35,236 nt of DNA from the NCBI GenBank assembly GCA_947492135.1, contig CANLQR010000016.1, positions 1-35,236 of the forward strand. The letters are read 5' to 3'. Made by a program: the position numbers and the translations under genes. The notes beneath the pieces are model-generated. The model searched no databases. It saw nothing but the letters and a program-made list of their open reading frames with translations, and was not told the DNA's origin. This document shows positions 16,532 through 25,165 of the stretch, piece by piece. Within the stretch, counting starts at the first letter, position 1; every line of letters starts with the position of its first letter. The DNA is from Deltaproteobacteria bacterium. Its GTDB lineage: Bacteria > Myxococcota_A > Polyangia > Nannocystales > Nannocystaceae.

Positions 16532-17309
16532 GGCAGCCTTGCGCCCTTGGCCCGCGTCGCTCGACCTGTCTGGTCGCGTCGCTGTGGTCACCGGCGCGTC
16601 CCGAGGCATTGGTCGAGCGATCGCAGTGGTGCTCGCGGAACGCGGTGCGACCCTGGTCGTCAACTACGCCAAGGGCGAGGCGGCAGCCCGCGAGGTGTGT
16701 GCCGCGATCGAACAGGCCGGCGGCAAGGCTGTCGCGCTGGGCTTCGACGTCGGCGATGACTCAGCCGTCGACGCCGCGATCAAACACGTGGTCGAAACCC
16801 TCGGTGGGCTCGACATCCTGGTGAACAACGCCGGGGTCTCCATCGATGCCTTGATGATGAGGGCCCGCGCAGAGGACTTCGACACTCTGATCCGCACCAA
16901 CTTGCGCGGCACGTTCCTGTGCAGCAAGGCCGCGACGCGCCACCTGCTGCGCGCCAAGAACCGCGGACGCATCATCAACCTGACCAGCGTCGTGGGTGAG
17001 CAGGGCAACGCCGGCCAATCGATGTATGCGGCGACCAAAGCCGGCGTGATCGGTCTGACCAAGTCGCTCGCGCGTGAGCTCGCGAGCCGGGGGGTCACGG
17101 TCAACGCCGTCGCGCCCGGGTTCATCGACACCGACATGACCCAGGCTGCGCTCACCGGCGACGCTCGCAGTGCGCTGCTCACCCAGATCCCCCTGGGCCG
17201 GGTCGGCGACGCCAGTGAAGTCGCCGAGGCCGTCGCGTTTCTCGCCTCCCCGGCGGCGTCGTACATCACGGGCCACGTGCTGCGTGTGAACGGCGGCTTG
17301 CTGATCTAG
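16521..17309 (+). CDS. fabG: 3-oxoacyl-ACP reductase
   Basis: ATG 16521 is preferred over GTG 16515 because an AAAGGG ribosome site sits 5 nt before it (262 residues). FabG is the NADPH-dependent ketoreductase of fatty-acid elongation. Visible are the cofactor loop [13 protein letters not shown], the LVNNAG motif, the catalytic Ser-Tyr-Lys (LTSVVGEQG, then Y169 and K173 in SMYAATKAG), and the PGFIDTDMT substrate loop. The ending [15 protein letters not shown] is typical. It overlaps the end of fabD. A 66-bp gap with a small CGGCGATTCGCCG hairpin separates it from acpP. Confidence 0.96.
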   Translation: MPPEAALRPWPASLDLSGRVAVVTGASRGIGRAIAVVLAERGATLVVNYAKGEAAAREVCAAIEQAGGKAVALGFDVGDDSAVDAAIKHVVETLGGLDILVNNAGVSIDALMMRARAEDFDTLIRTNLRGTFLCSKAATRHLLRAKNRGRIINLTSVVGEQGNAGQSMYAATKAGVIGLTKSLARELASRGVTVNAVAPGFIDTDMTQAALTGDARSALLTQIPLGRVGDASEVAEAVAFLASPAASYITGHVLRVNGGLLI

Positions 17310-17375
17310 AGTCCCTCGACTGAACCCGCCCCAACGGCGATTCGCCGCCTAAGCCATCATAGGAGCCGCAAAAAC

Positions 17376-17618
17376 ATGAGTGGAGACATCGAAGCCCGCA
17401 TCAAGGAAATCATCTGCGAACAGCTGGACGTCAAGCCGGAGGACGTCAGCGAGGCCAAGAGCTTCACCGAAGACCTCGGGGCGGACTCGCTGGCGATCGT
17501 CGAGCTGGTCCTTGCACTCGAGGAGCAGTTCGACGTGAAGATCCCCGACGACGAGGTCGACAAGATCAAGACCGTCGGCGACGCCGTTAGCTACATCAAG
17601 GCTCGCAAAGGCAACTGA
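17376..17618 (+). CDS. acpP: Acyl carrier protein
   Basis: The 80-residue acidic protein carries the phosphopantetheine site [10 protein letters not shown] with S38. The helices flanking it are typical: [20 protein letters not shown] and [18 protein letters not shown]. In most relatives the site reads DSLDxVEL; here alanine follows the leucine. AGGAG lies about 10 nt before the ATG. The product is abundant, and the gap on each side of the gene carries a hairpin that may set its mRNA level apart from its neighbours. Confidence 0.97.
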   Translation: MSGDIEARIKEIICEQLDVKPEDVSEAKSFTEDLGADSLAIVELVLALEEQFDVKIPDDEVDKIKTVGDAVSYIKARKGN

Positions 17619-17623
17619 CCAGC

Positions 17624-17660
17624 GCCACCGGCATCGCGTTGCGCTCGCGATGCGGGTGGC
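17624..17660 (+). terminator. Strong hairpin directly after acpP, likely partial terminator or mRNA stabiliser
   Basis: GCCACCGGCATCGCG (17624-17638) pairs with CGCGATGCGGGTGGC (17646-17660) over 15 positions with a single mismatch around a 7-nt loop. It starts 5 bp after the acpP stop and precedes fabF, which is on the same strand. No T-run follows. The likely role is to raise acpP mRNA over fabF, by protecting the 3' end or by partial termination. Confidence 0.5.
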
Positions 17661-17715
17661 CTAACAACCGCCCGCCGCGACCCGCTCGCGGCGCCCCGCG
17701 CCGACCGGAGTACAT

Positions 17716-18960
17716 GTGGCACGCAGGAGAATCGCGATAACCGGCATCGGCCTGGTCACTCCGCTCGGAATCGGAACTGACGTGACGTGGGCGAAGGTTC
17801 GCGCGGGCGAGTCCGGGATCGGTCCGATCACGCGCTTCGACGCGTCCGAGTTCACCACGACCATTGCCGGCGAGGTCCGCGACTTCGACCCGACACTGTG
17901 GATACCCAAGCGCAACCTGCGTCAGATGGATCGCTTCATCCACTACGCGGTCGCCGCGGCGGATATGGCGGTCAAGCACGCCGGTCTCGACACCGACAAG
18001 CCTGACCCCGAGCGCTGGGGCTGCTACGTCGGTGCAGGCATGGGTGGACTGGGCAGCATCGAGTCGACCTACCGTACTCTGGTCGCCAAGGGCCCGCGCC
18101 ATGGCATCAGCCCCTACTTTACGCCTTCGGTCATCATCAATCTTGCGCCTGGGCAGATCTCGATCGCGCACGACTGTCGCGGACCGAACATGAGCATGGT
18201 GTCGGCATGTTCGACCGCAGCGCACTCGATCGGCGAGGCTGCGCGGGTGATCGAGCGCGGCGACGCCGACGTGATGATCGCCGGCGGCAGCGAGTCGACG
18301 GTGACCCCACTGGGGATCGGCGGGTTCTGTTCGGCGCGCGCGCTGAGCCAGCGCAACGCCGAGCCGACCCGCGCGTGTCGGCCGTTCACCGCGAGCCGTG
18401 ATGGCTTCGTGCTGAGCGAGGGCGCGGCGATTCTCATCCTCGAAGGCTTCGATCGCGCCGAGGCGCGCGGTGCCACCATCCTGGCCGAATTGGTCGGCTA
18501 CGCCGCGAACGCCGATGCCCATCACATCACCTCGCCGGCACCGGGTGGTACCGGCGCGGCGCGTTGCATGACCCTGGCGTTGCGCGACGCTGGTCTCGCG
18601 CCCGAGCAGATCGGCTACATCAACGCGCATGCGACCTCCACGGACGCGGACAGCAGCGAAACCGCGGCGATCCGGTCGGTGTTTGGTGCGTACGCGTACG
18701 CCGGTCTAGCGGTCAGTTCGACCAAGTCGATGCATGGGCATCTGCTGGGTGCCGCGGGCGGACTCGAGGCGGCGATCTGTGCGCTGGCCCTGCGCGACGG
18801 GGTCCTGCCGCCCACGATCAACCTCGACGATCCCGATCCCGACTGCGACCTCGACTACATCCCGCACGAGGCCCGCCGGGCATCGATCGAATACGCGATG
18901 AGCAACAGTTTTGGCTTCGGTGGCACCAACGCCGCACTCGTGCTCCGTAAGGCGCAGTAG
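17716..18960 (+). CDS. fabF: 3-oxoacyl-ACP synthase II
   Basis: The protein has 414 residues from GTG 17716, with CGGAG 5 nt upstream. The condensing-enzyme triad is complete: C165 in [12 protein letters not shown], the first His in [12 protein letters not shown], and the second in [28 protein letters not shown] at the start and [15 protein letters not shown] at the end are classic. It elongates acyl-ACP with malonyl-ACP. acpP-fabF order is conserved. No separate fabH is present in the run, so initiation depends on a gene elsewhere. Confidence 0.96.
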   Translation: MARRRIAITGIGLVTPLGIGTDVTWAKVRAGESGIGPITRFDASEFTTTIAGEVRDFDPTLWIPKRNLRQMDRFIHYAVAAADMAVKHAGLDTDKPDPERWGCYVGAGMGGLGSIESTYRTLVAKGPRHGISPYFTPSVIINLAPGQISIAHDCRGPNMSMVSACSTAAHSIGEAARVIERGDADVMIAGGSESTVTPLGIGGFCSARALSQRNAEPTRACRPFTASRDGFVLSEGAAILILEGFDRAEARGATILAELVGYAANADAHHITSPAPGGTGAARCMTLALRDAGLAPEQIGYINAHATSTDADSSETAAIRSVFGAYAYAGLAVSSTKSMHGHLLGAAGGLEAAICALALRDGVLPPTINLDDPDPDCDLDYIPHEARRASIEYAMSNSFGFGGTNAALVLRKAQ

Positions 18961-18965
18961 CCGCG

Positions 18966-19412
18966 ATGCGTTTGGTCTTCGGCAGCGATCATGGTGGGGT
19001 GGTGCTGCGTCGCCATCTCGTCGAGATCGCCCGCGAACTCGGCCACGAGGTGGTCGCCGAGTTCGGGGCGCAAGACGAGGACAACTCGGTGGACTACTCG
19101 GATGTCGCCGTCGCAGTGTGTCGAGAGGTGACGGCTGTGGCTGACACCCTCGGCGTGTTGGTCTGCGGGACGGGGCAAGGCGTGGCCATGGCCGCGAACC
19201 GGATTCCTGGCATCCGCGCAGCCGTGCTGTCCGACCCGTTCAGCGCTGCGATGTCACGAGCACACAACGACGCCAACGTGCTGTGCCTCGGTGGCCGCGT
19301 TGTCGGCCAGGGCCTGGCGCGGGTGCTGCTGGTGACGTTCCTCGATGGTGGGTTCGAGGGCGGGCGCCACGCCCGTCGAGTCGCGAAACTCCAGGCTCTC
19401 GAGCGCGGCTAA
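18966..19412 (+). CDS. rpiB: Ribose-5-phosphate isomerase B
   Basis: The 148-residue protein starts at ATG 18966, 5 bp after fabF. RpiB/LacAB-family features are FGSDHGGVVLRRHL at the start, DYSDVA, the active-site LVCGTGQGVAMAANRIPGIR with its cysteine, and SRAHNDANVLCLGGR. It interconverts ribose-5-phosphate and ribulose-5-phosphate. The latter is the substrate of the RibB half of RibBA encoded 2.4 kb downstream, so the gene fits functionally before the riboflavin genes. Confidence 0.94.
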   Translation: MRLVFGSDHGGVVLRRHLVEIARELGHEVVAEFGAQDEDNSVDYSDVAVAVCREVTAVADTLGVLVCGTGQGVAMAANRIPGIRAAVLSDPFSAAMSRAHNDANVLCLGGRVVGQGLARVLLVTFLDGGFEGGRHARRVAKLQALERG

Positions 19413-19428
19413 AAAGGAGTGCTGGGGC

Positions 19429-19980
19429 ATGCGCTGTCCAGTTTGCCGCAACCCCAATACCAAGGTGCTCGACTCGCGCGACGGTCGTGACGCGACATCA
19501 ATTCGTCGTCGCCGCCAGTGCGAGGGTTGTGGCCACCGGTTCACGACCTTCGAGCGCATCGAGGAGAATCTGCCGATCGTGCTCAAGCGCGGCGGCGGCC
19601 GGCAGCCCTTCGATCGCAACAAGCTGCTCGGCGGCCTAAAGCTCGCGTGCCGCAAGCGCCCGGTGAAGCCCGAACAGCTCGAAAATCTGGTGGCGCAGCT
19701 CGAGCAGTGGGCCTTCACCCGTGGAGATCGCGAGGTCCACGCCACCGAGATCGGCGAACGGGCGATGCACTACCTGCACGACATCGATCCCGTGGCGTAC
19801 GTCCGATTCGTTTCCGTCTATCGCAGCTTCGAGTCGGTCGAAGAATTCGAGACGTTGTTGCGCGAGATGGAGAAGGCCGAACGAGTCGATCCCGAAGGGC
19901 AGCGGACGTTGTTCGAGGCCGCGGCTGCTCGCGCAGACGCGGCCCGGGCCGAAGGGCGCGACCGTGGCGAAGGTAGCTGA
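19429..19980 (+). CDS. nrdR: Transcriptional repressor NrdR
   Basis: The protein has 183 residues from ATG 19429 (AAGGAG upstream). The N-terminal zinc ribbon has MRCPVCRNPNTKVLDSRD and RRRRQCEGCGHRFTTFERIE. The ATP-cone domain follows: VLKRGGGRQPFDRNKLLGGL and AYVRFVSVYRSFESVEEF. NrdR represses ribonucleotide reductase genes when bound to ATP/dATP. The C-terminal tail is Ala/Arg-rich and about 30 residues longer than the usual 150-residue form. Its end overlaps ribD by 17 bp. nrdR-ribD is a well-known pairing. No paired NrdR boxes were noticed in this window. Confidence 0.96.
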   Translation: MRCPVCRNPNTKVLDSRDGRDATSIRRRRQCEGCGHRFTTFERIEENLPIVLKRGGGRQPFDRNKLLGGLKLACRKRPVKPEQLENLVAQLEQWAFTRGDREVHATEIGERAMHYLHDIDPVAYVRFVSVYRSFESVEEFETLLREMEKAERVDPEGQRTLFEAAAARADAARAEGRDRGEGS

Positions 19981-21088
19981 CGACGACGGCGGGCTGGCTG
20001 TCGCGGCTCGGTGGGCACTGCGGGGGCTGGGATCGACGTACCCCAACCCGAGTGTGGGCGCGGTCATTGTGAAGCGCGGACGCATCGTTGGCGCAGCCCG
20101 CAGCGCTGCGACCGGTGGACCACACGCCGAGGTCAGGGCGATCGCAGCTGCGGGTCGCGACTGTCGGGGCGCGACCCTGTACGTCACGCTCGAGCCGTGT
20201 TGCCACCATGGCCGCACGGGGCCATGCACGGAGGCGATCGTGACCGCAGGCCTCACGCGAGTCGTGGTCGGGCTGCGAGACCCTGCCGCGCACGCGTCGG
20301 GCAAGGGTCTGGCACAGCTGCGCCGTGCGGGGATCGAGGTCGTGCTCGCGCCGCTCGGTGCCGCGCACAGCGTCCACGAACACTACCTGCACCACGTGCG
20401 AACGGCGGTACCGTTCGTCACGCTCAAGGCTGCGGTGGGCATCGATGGCCGTATCGCCGTGCACACCGGCGACAGCAAGTGGATCACCGGAGAGCCGGCG
20501 CGCCGTGATGGGCATCGATTGCGCGCCCAGCACCACGCCATCGCGGTCGGCGTGGGCACGGTGATCAGCGATGATCCCGGACTCGATGTTCGGCTCGTGC
20601 GTGGTGTGTCACCGATCGCGGTAGTGTTCGACACCCGGCTGCGCAGCGTGGGCCCGAAGCTGCGACGCGCGATCCTGCGACCAGGCACGCTCGTGCTTCA
20701 CGGCGCCGACGCGCCGGCACGCGCGGTTGCCCGAGTACGGGCGACGGGCGCCGAGCCGATCGTGATCGCGACCGATCGTCACGGACGAGTTGACGTCGCG
20801 GACGCCCTCGCCGAGCTCGGCCGCCGCGAGATCCGTTCGTTGCTCGTCGAGGGCGGCGGCACGCTGCACGGCGCCTTTGTCCGGGCCGGTGCCTGGCAGC
20901 GCTGGGTCGTCTATGTGGCGCCCCGCATTCTGGGGCAGGGTCCTGCGCTGTGCGATGGCGTGGAGTGGCCGCGAGTTGCGGACGCCCCGCGCCTGCTGCG
21001 CGAGAGCGTTGGCCGCCTCGGCGACGACTTGCGCTGCGACTACGTGCCGCGGCCGCAAGCGCGTGGCACCCGCGCGCGCCGGTCTTAG
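19964..21088 (+). CDS. ribD: Bifunctional diaminohydroxyphosphoribosylaminopyrimidine deaminase / 5-amino-6-(5-phosphoribosylamino)uracil reductase
   Basis: The protein has 374 residues; the start is taken as GTG 19964. The deaminase half has YPNPSVGAVIVKRGRIVG, the zinc His-Glu in GGPHAEVRA, and the two zinc cysteines in LEPCCHHGRTGPC. The reductase half has VTLKAAVGIDGRIA, SKWITGEPARRDGHRLRA, VGVGTVISDDPGLDVR and the LLVEGGGTLHGAFV segment. Both steps follow GTP cyclohydrolase II in riboflavin synthesis. It overlaps nrdR and is followed by ribE after 57 bp, a gap too short for an FMN riboswitch. Confidence 0.94.
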   Translation: MAKVADDDGGLAVAARWALRGLGSTYPNPSVGAVIVKRGRIVGAARSAATGGPHAEVRAIAAAGRDCRGATLYVTLEPCCHHGRTGPCTEAIVTAGLTRVVVGLRDPAAHASGKGLAQLRRAGIEVVLAPLGAAHSVHEHYLHHVRTAVPFVTLKAAVGIDGRIAVHTGDSKWITGEPARRDGHRLRAQHHAIAVGVGTVISDDPGLDVRLVRGVSPIAVVFDTRLRSVGPKLRRAILRPGTLVLHGADAPARAVARVRATGAEPIVIATDRHGRVDVADALAELGRREIRSLLVEGGGTLHGAFVRAGAWQRWVVYVAPRILGQGPALCDGVEWPRVADAPRLLRESVGRLGDDLRCDYVPRPQARGTRARRS

Positions 21089-21145
21089 GACGCAGGCCGC
21101 TGCGGCCGGCTGTGAACCGTCGGCGGCTGCGGTAGAACCCTGACG

Positions 21146-21832
21146 ATGTTCACCGGGTTGGTCCGAACCGTCGGTCGCATCGCCGCGTCGCACGCCGGCG
21201 TGGAGTCGCGGCGGCTCGTGATCGACAGCGAGCTTCGGCCGGCGGACCTCGAGCTCGGCGCGAGCGTATGTTGCTCGGGCGTGTGTCTGACGGTCGTCGG
21301 CGCTGGCGCCGGCGCCTTCGAGGTCGACGTCGGGTTCGAGACCCTGGCGTGCACAACGCTGGGTAGCAAGGGAATCGGCGACCGCCTCAACCTCGAGCCA
21401 TCACTTCGGGTCGGAGACGCGCTCGGGGGGCACTTCGTCAGTGGCCACGTCGACGGCACCGGTCGGCTGCGATCCATCGACAGCCGGGGGACCGCAGCCG
21501 AGATGTGGTTCGACGTCCCGGCCGAGTTGTTGGGTCTGATCGCCGTCAAAGGGTCGATCTGCATCGATGGTACGAGCCTGACGGTCAACGCCCTCGACCC
21601 GCGGGGGCTGATGGTCGGCCTCATCCCGCACACACTGGTCGCCACGACGTTGTGCGACCTGACACCCGGGCACAGTGTGAACCTCGAGATCGATGTGATC
21701 GCGCGCTACGTCGCCCGGCTGTTGGGAGTCGGCCATGCCGTGCCCACCGTGGCGCCCGAGGCAAGCGGCGTCACGATGGCAATGCTCGAGTCTGCTGGCT
21801 TCGGCGGCATGACTCCCAAGGAGAACAAGTGA
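21146..21832 (+). CDS. ribE: Riboflavin synthase alpha chain
   Basis: The protein has 228 residues and begins MFTGLVRTVGRI, the invariant start. It has two lumazine-binding repeats. The first contains GASVCCSGVCLTVVG and FETLACTTLG. Next comes GDALGGHFVSGHVDGTG. The second contains GSICIDGTSLTVNALDPRG and VGLIPHTLVATTL. It dismutates two 6,7-dimethyl-8-ribityllumazine molecules. Its stop overlaps the ribBA start (GTGA). A short C-terminal extension beyond the second repeat has no known role. ribH, which makes its substrate, is not in the window. Confidence 0.95.
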   Translation: MFTGLVRTVGRIAASHAGVESRRLVIDSELRPADLELGASVCCSGVCLTVVGAGAGAFEVDVGFETLACTTLGSKGIGDRLNLEPSLRVGDALGGHFVSGHVDGTGRLRSIDSRGTAAEMWFDVPAELLGLIAVKGSICIDGTSLTVNALDPRGLMVGLIPHTLVATTLCDLTPGHSVNLEIDVIARYVARLLGVGHAVPTVAPEASGVTMAMLESAGFGGMTPKENK

Positions 21833-22971
21833 GTCCATTCGAGACAGTCGAGTCCGTTCTGCGCGAGTTCCGATCGGGCGGCATGGTCGTGCTGGTCGAC
21901 GACCAAGATCGCGAGAACGAGGGCGATCTGGTCGTCGCCGCGGAGCATTGCAGCGCCGAGCACGTGAACTTCATGTGCAAACATGGCCGCGGCCTGGTCT
22001 GCCTCGCGCTTGCACCCGAAAGGGTCGACGCGCTGCGGCTGCCGATGATGGTGCGAACCGACCCCGGCGATATGGGGACTGCCTTCACCGTGTCGATCGA
22101 GGCCCGGGATGGCGTGACCACGGGAATCAGCGCGGCCGATCGCGCGCAGACGATCCGCGTCGCGGCGGACCCGTCGTTCGGGGCCGACGATCTGGTCAGT
22201 CCGGGTCACATATTTCCGCTTCGGGCCCAACCGGGCGGGGTGCTGGTCCGCTCTGGGCACACCGAGGGCGCCGTGGATCTGGCTCGCATGGCGGGCCTAC
22301 GCCCCGCGGGTGTGATCTGCGAGATCATGCGCGACGACGGAGAGATGGCGCGCATGGACGACCTCGAGGTCTTCGCGGCCGCCCATCGGCTTCCGGTGCT
22401 GTCGATCGCCGACCTGATCGAGTACCGCCTTCAGCGCGAGACCCTCGTCGAAGAACTCGCGCACGCACCGCTTGCCTCTGCGGCTCTTGGGCTCTCGGAG
22501 GCCCAAGGGTGGACGGTGCGTACCTTCCGTTCGTGCGTACAGCCGGTCGTCTACTACCTTGCGCTGTGCAAGGGTGATCTGCGGGCCACCATCACGCCCA
22601 CGCTGGTTCGCGCGCAGCGGGCCTCGGTGCTCGGTGACGTGTTCGGGTTTGGTGCAGACTCCGGCCGGCGCATGCGTGCGGCGATCCGACAGATCGATCG
22701 GGCAGGCGCGGGCGTGTTCCTGTACGTGGTGACCCCCGGCACGGATGACCTGACGCTCGTTCTCGATCCCGGCCGCGAACCGGGACTCGGTGCCCGGGGG
22801 CTCAAGCCCGCCGAGCGCGGGTTCCGTCAGTTCGGCTTGGGCGCCCAGGTGCTCGCTCGTCTTGGCCTCGAGCGCATCTGCGTGATCACGGACAACCCGC
22901 GCAAGATCATCGGCCTGAGCGGCTTCGGCATCGAGGTCGAAGGCTCGGTGCCGATGGGCGAGGACGAATGA
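21829..22971 (+). CDS. ribBA: 3,4-dihydroxy-2-butanone-4-phosphate synthase with degenerate GTP cyclohydrolase II-like domain (RibBA/RibBX-like)
   Basis: The protein has 380 residues from GTG 21829. The RibB half (about 1-205) is complete: VDDQDRENEGDLVVAAEHC, FMCKHGRGLVCLAL, GTAFTVSIEARDGVTTGISA, RSGHTEGAVDLARMAGL and CEIMRDDGEMARM. In the RibA-like half the three zinc cysteines are gone: RASVLGDVFGFGADSGR has S266, A276 and S278 in their place. The GTP-binding R-Q-E-G-R-G-I-G-L segment is replaced by VTPGTDDLTL. The distal ITDNPRKIIGLSGFGIEV is kept. It should therefore supply only the butanone phosphate. RibBX-type proteins with an inactive second domain are known. A working GTP cyclohydrolase must be encoded elsewhere. 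Translation is coupled to ribE and coaBC. Confidence 0.92.
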   Translation: MSPFETVESVLREFRSGGMVVLVDDQDRENEGDLVVAAEHCSAEHVNFMCKHGRGLVCLALAPERVDALRLPMMVRTDPGDMGTAFTVSIEARDGVTTGISAADRAQTIRVAADPSFGADDLVSPGHIFPLRAQPGGVLVRSGHTEGAVDLARMAGLRPAGVICEIMRDDGEMARMDDLEVFAAAHRLPVLSIADLIEYRLQRETLVEELAHAPLASAALGLSEAQGWTVRTFRSCVQPVVYYLALCKGDLRATITPTLVRAQRASVLGDVFGFGADSGRRMRAAIRQIDRAGAGVFLYVVTPGTDDLTLVLDPGREPGLGARGLKPAERGFRQFGLGAQVLARLGLERICVITDNPRKIIGLSGFGIEVEGSVPMGEDE

Positions 22972-24233
22972 CCAAGCAGATTCCACGCCGGGTATTGCTG
23001 TGTGTGAGCGGCGGGATAGCGGCCTACAAAGCGCCCGAGTTGGTTCGGGCGCTGATCGCCGCCGGCTGCGAGGTCCGCGTGGTGCTCACGCGCGCAGCCA
23101 AGGCGTTCGTGGCTGAACTCGCGCTTTCGACGGTCAGCCAGCACCCCGTGCGCAGTGAGATCCTCGATGTCGCCGAGGAAGGCCGGGTCGGTCACATCGA
23201 GCTCGCGGACTGGCCCGAGGTCGTCATCGTGGCGCCGGCAACCGCTGATCTGCTCGCGAAGGCGGCTGCCGGGATCGCCGACGATCTGGTGTCCGTGATC
23301 CTGCTCGCGACTCGGGCACCGGTCCTGTTTGCGCCGGCGATGAACACCAACATGTGGGAGCACCCCGCGACGGTGGCGAATCTGGCGACGCTGCACGCCC
23401 GCGGCGCAGCCTTCGTTGGACCCGACGCCGGCGCGCTCGCCTGCGGCTGGATCGGGCAGGGACGAATGATCGATGCGCCGGCGATCGTCGCGGCCGCACT
23501 GGCGCGGGTGGCCGCGCCGTGGCGTGGTCGACAGGTCGTGGTCTCGGCGGGCCCCACACGCACGTGGATCGACGCGGTCCGATTCATCAGCAACGCGTCG
23601 ACGGGCGCGATGGGTTTCGCAGTGGCGGCCGAGGCTGCGCGGCGCGGAGCCGACGTGACGCTCGTCGCCGGACCGGTCGATCGTCCGACGCCGCCCGGGG
23701 TCCGCCGCGTCGATGTCGACACCGCTGACGAAATGCTCGCGGCCATGGACGCGCAAGTGACCGGCGATCGAGTGGCGTTGGTCGCGATGGTGGCGGCGGT
23801 TGCCGACCTCGCGCCGGTCGCGACGCGGACCGCGAAGCTGGGCAAGAACGATTTGATCGCGACGCTCGGGGCGCTGCCGTGGCGTGAGGGGGTGGATGTG
23901 TTGCGGACGCTGACCGAGCGTCACGCCGGCCGAGCCTATTTTCTGGGTTTCGCCGCGCAGACGGCCACCGGCGACGCCGAAGCGGTGAAACGCGAACTCC
24001 GCGAGCAAGGCCTCGCCAAGCTCCACAGCAAGCGTGTCCAGGCGTTGTTCGTCAATCGCGTGGGCGTGGCCGAGACCGGGTTTGCTACCGATACCAACGC
24101 TGGTCTGCTGCTGCTCGGTGAGCATGACGTGCGTGATTCCGGCCCACCGCGGCCCAAGTCCGAGCTCGCTGGATGGTTGCTCGATCATCTGTGCGCGCCG
24201 TGGCAAGCCGCGTCGGGGTGCGAGCGAGGTTGA
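22968..24233 (+). CDS. coaBC: Bifunctional phosphopantothenoylcysteine decarboxylase / phosphopantothenate-cysteine ligase
   Basis: The protein has 421 residues, and its ATGA overlaps the ribBA stop. The FMN-dependent CoaC half has VLLCVSGGIAAYKAPELVRAL, the active H76 in GHIELADWPEV, PAMNTNMWEHPA, and the catalytic C159 in GALACGWIGQGRM. The CoaB half begins with VVVSAGPTRTWIDAVRFISN and NASTGAMGFAVAAEAARRGA, followed by the CTP/lysine region KLGKNDLIATLG. It converts 4'-phosphopantothenate to 4'-phosphopantetheine for coenzyme A, and so ultimately the prosthetic group of AcpP encoded upstream. It uses FMN made from the rib genes. Confidence 0.95.
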   Translation: MTKQIPRRVLLCVSGGIAAYKAPELVRALIAAGCEVRVVLTRAAKAFVAELALSTVSQHPVRSEILDVAEEGRVGHIELADWPEVVIVAPATADLLAKAAAGIADDLVSVILLATRAPVLFAPAMNTNMWEHPATVANLATLHARGAAFVGPDAGALACGWIGQGRMIDAPAIVAAALARVAAPWRGRQVVVSAGPTRTWIDAVRFISNASTGAMGFAVAAEAARRGADVTLVAGPVDRPTPPGVRRVDVDTADEMLAAMDAQVTGDRVALVAMVAAVADLAPVATRTAKLGKNDLIATLGALPWREGVDVLRTLTERHAGRAYFLGFAAQTATGDAEAVKRELREQGLAKLHSKRVQALFVNRVGVAETGFATDTNAGLLLLGEHDVRDSGPPRPKSELAGWLLDHLCAPWQAASGCERG

Positions 24234-24235
24234 CC

Positions 24236-25096
24236 ATGCATCCGCGAAACCTCGCTCGCCAGTTCGCTGCGACACTCGCGGAGCTCCGCGAGACGTGGGA
24301 CGTCGAGTACTGGCCCGCGGGTTCGATTCCAGCACGGACTGCGGTCGCGCCGGGCCGGTCGCCGAGCGAGGGGGAGTCCCCCTCGGTGTCGATGGAGTCC
24401 GGGGCGGAGCCACGTGCGGCCGCGGTCACCTCTGCGCCCGTGCACCTCCCGGTCGCCGGCGAGATGCGCACGCAGGCCAAGCAGTGGACCCCGGCGACCA
24501 AGCTCGACTACCTGCGCAAGCGCAACGTGGGCGACTGCCAGCGGTGTGGACTCGCTCGCTCGCGCACAAAGATCGTGTTCGGTGTCGGAAATCCCGAGGC
24601 CAAGATCATGTTCGTCGGTGAGGCCCCCGGAGCGGACGAGGATCGACAGGGCGAGCCCTTCGTCGGTCGGGCGGGCGCAAGACTGAACGTGTGGCTAGCT
24701 GAGCTCGGCCTGTCGCGCGATGAGGTTTACATCGCTAACGTGCTCAAGTGCCGCCCGCCAGCGAACCGGGATCCAAAGCCCGACGAGGTCGAGAAGTGCT
24801 CGCCCTTTCTCCAGGCTCAAATCCGTGCCATCGCACCGCGTGTGATCGTGGCCCTCGGAAGGCACGCGGGGATGCTGCTGTCGCGACGGGACGACCTCCG
24901 GCTCAACGCGATGCGCAGCGCAACTCTCTACTACGAAGTCGACGTGGACGCCGTGGAGACGCGACGGATTCCCATCGTCGTGACCTACCACCCGTCCTAC
25001 GTACTTCGTCAAGAGGGGACATCTGATGGCGTCGAACCTGCGGAACGGCTCGTGATGCAGGACCTCGCGCGCGCGGTCGCACTCACGAACCTCTGA
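24236..25096 (+). CDS. Family 4 uracil-DNA glycosylase
   Basis: ATG 24236 is chosen (286 residues), with GAGGT before it; a TTG at 24230 is also in frame. After a low-complexity Pro/Ser/Ala linker (about residues 28-78) comes the [4Fe-4S] family 4 domain. GDCQRCGL carries C101 and C104, and further cysteines sit in [12 protein letters not shown] and [27 protein letters not shown] is the active-site and uracil-pocket segment, and [12 protein letters not shown] the C-terminal DNA-intercalating motif. It removes uracil from DNA. It is the last gene in the long plus-strand run and starts 2 bp after coaBC. Confidence 0.93.
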   Translation: MHPRNLARQFAATLAELRETWDVEYWPAGSIPARTAVAPGRSPSEGESPSVSMESGAEPRAAAVTSAPVHLPVAGEMRTQAKQWTPATKLDYLRKRNVGDCQRCGLARSRTKIVFGVGNPEAKIMFVGEAPGADEDRQGEPFVGRAGARLNVWLAELGLSRDEVYIANVLKCRPPANRDPKPDEVEKCSPFLQAQIRAIAPRVIVALGRHAGMLLSRRDDLRLNAMRSATLYYEVDVDAVETRRIPIVVTYHPSYVLRQEGTSDGVEPAERLVMQDLARAVALTNL

Positions 25097-25110
25097 GTCG
25101 ATGATCTTCG

Positions 25111-25139
25111 TTGACGTCGAGCGCGGCCGCACCTAATGT
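25111..25139 (+). promoter_or_regulatory. Sigma-70-type promoter before the HU-like gene
   Basis: TTGACG (25111-25116), a spacer of exactly 17 bp, then TAATGT (25134-25139). Both hexamers are close to consensus in DNA where A/T-rich hexamers are scarce. Transcription would start near 25146, giving a leader of about 20 nt before the ATG at 25166. It marks the end of the preceding operon. Confidence 0.6.
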
Positions 25140-25165
25140 AAGCCGCCGTTGGCGAAGGCGCGTCC

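Noticed and set aside
19345-19428. Longer nrdR start
   Set aside because: NrdR begins with M-x-C-P-x-C; the ATG at 19429 with AAGGAG upstream fits, and the longer version overlaps rpiB.
21089-21145. FMN riboswitch upstream of riboflavin genes
   Set aside because: The ribD-ribE gap is only 57 bp, the other rib genes overlap, and no RFN-element blocks are visible.
22827-24413. 528-codon open frame on the minus strand over coaBC
   Set aside because: Antisense to an intact coaBC with all catalytic residues; low-complexity composition.
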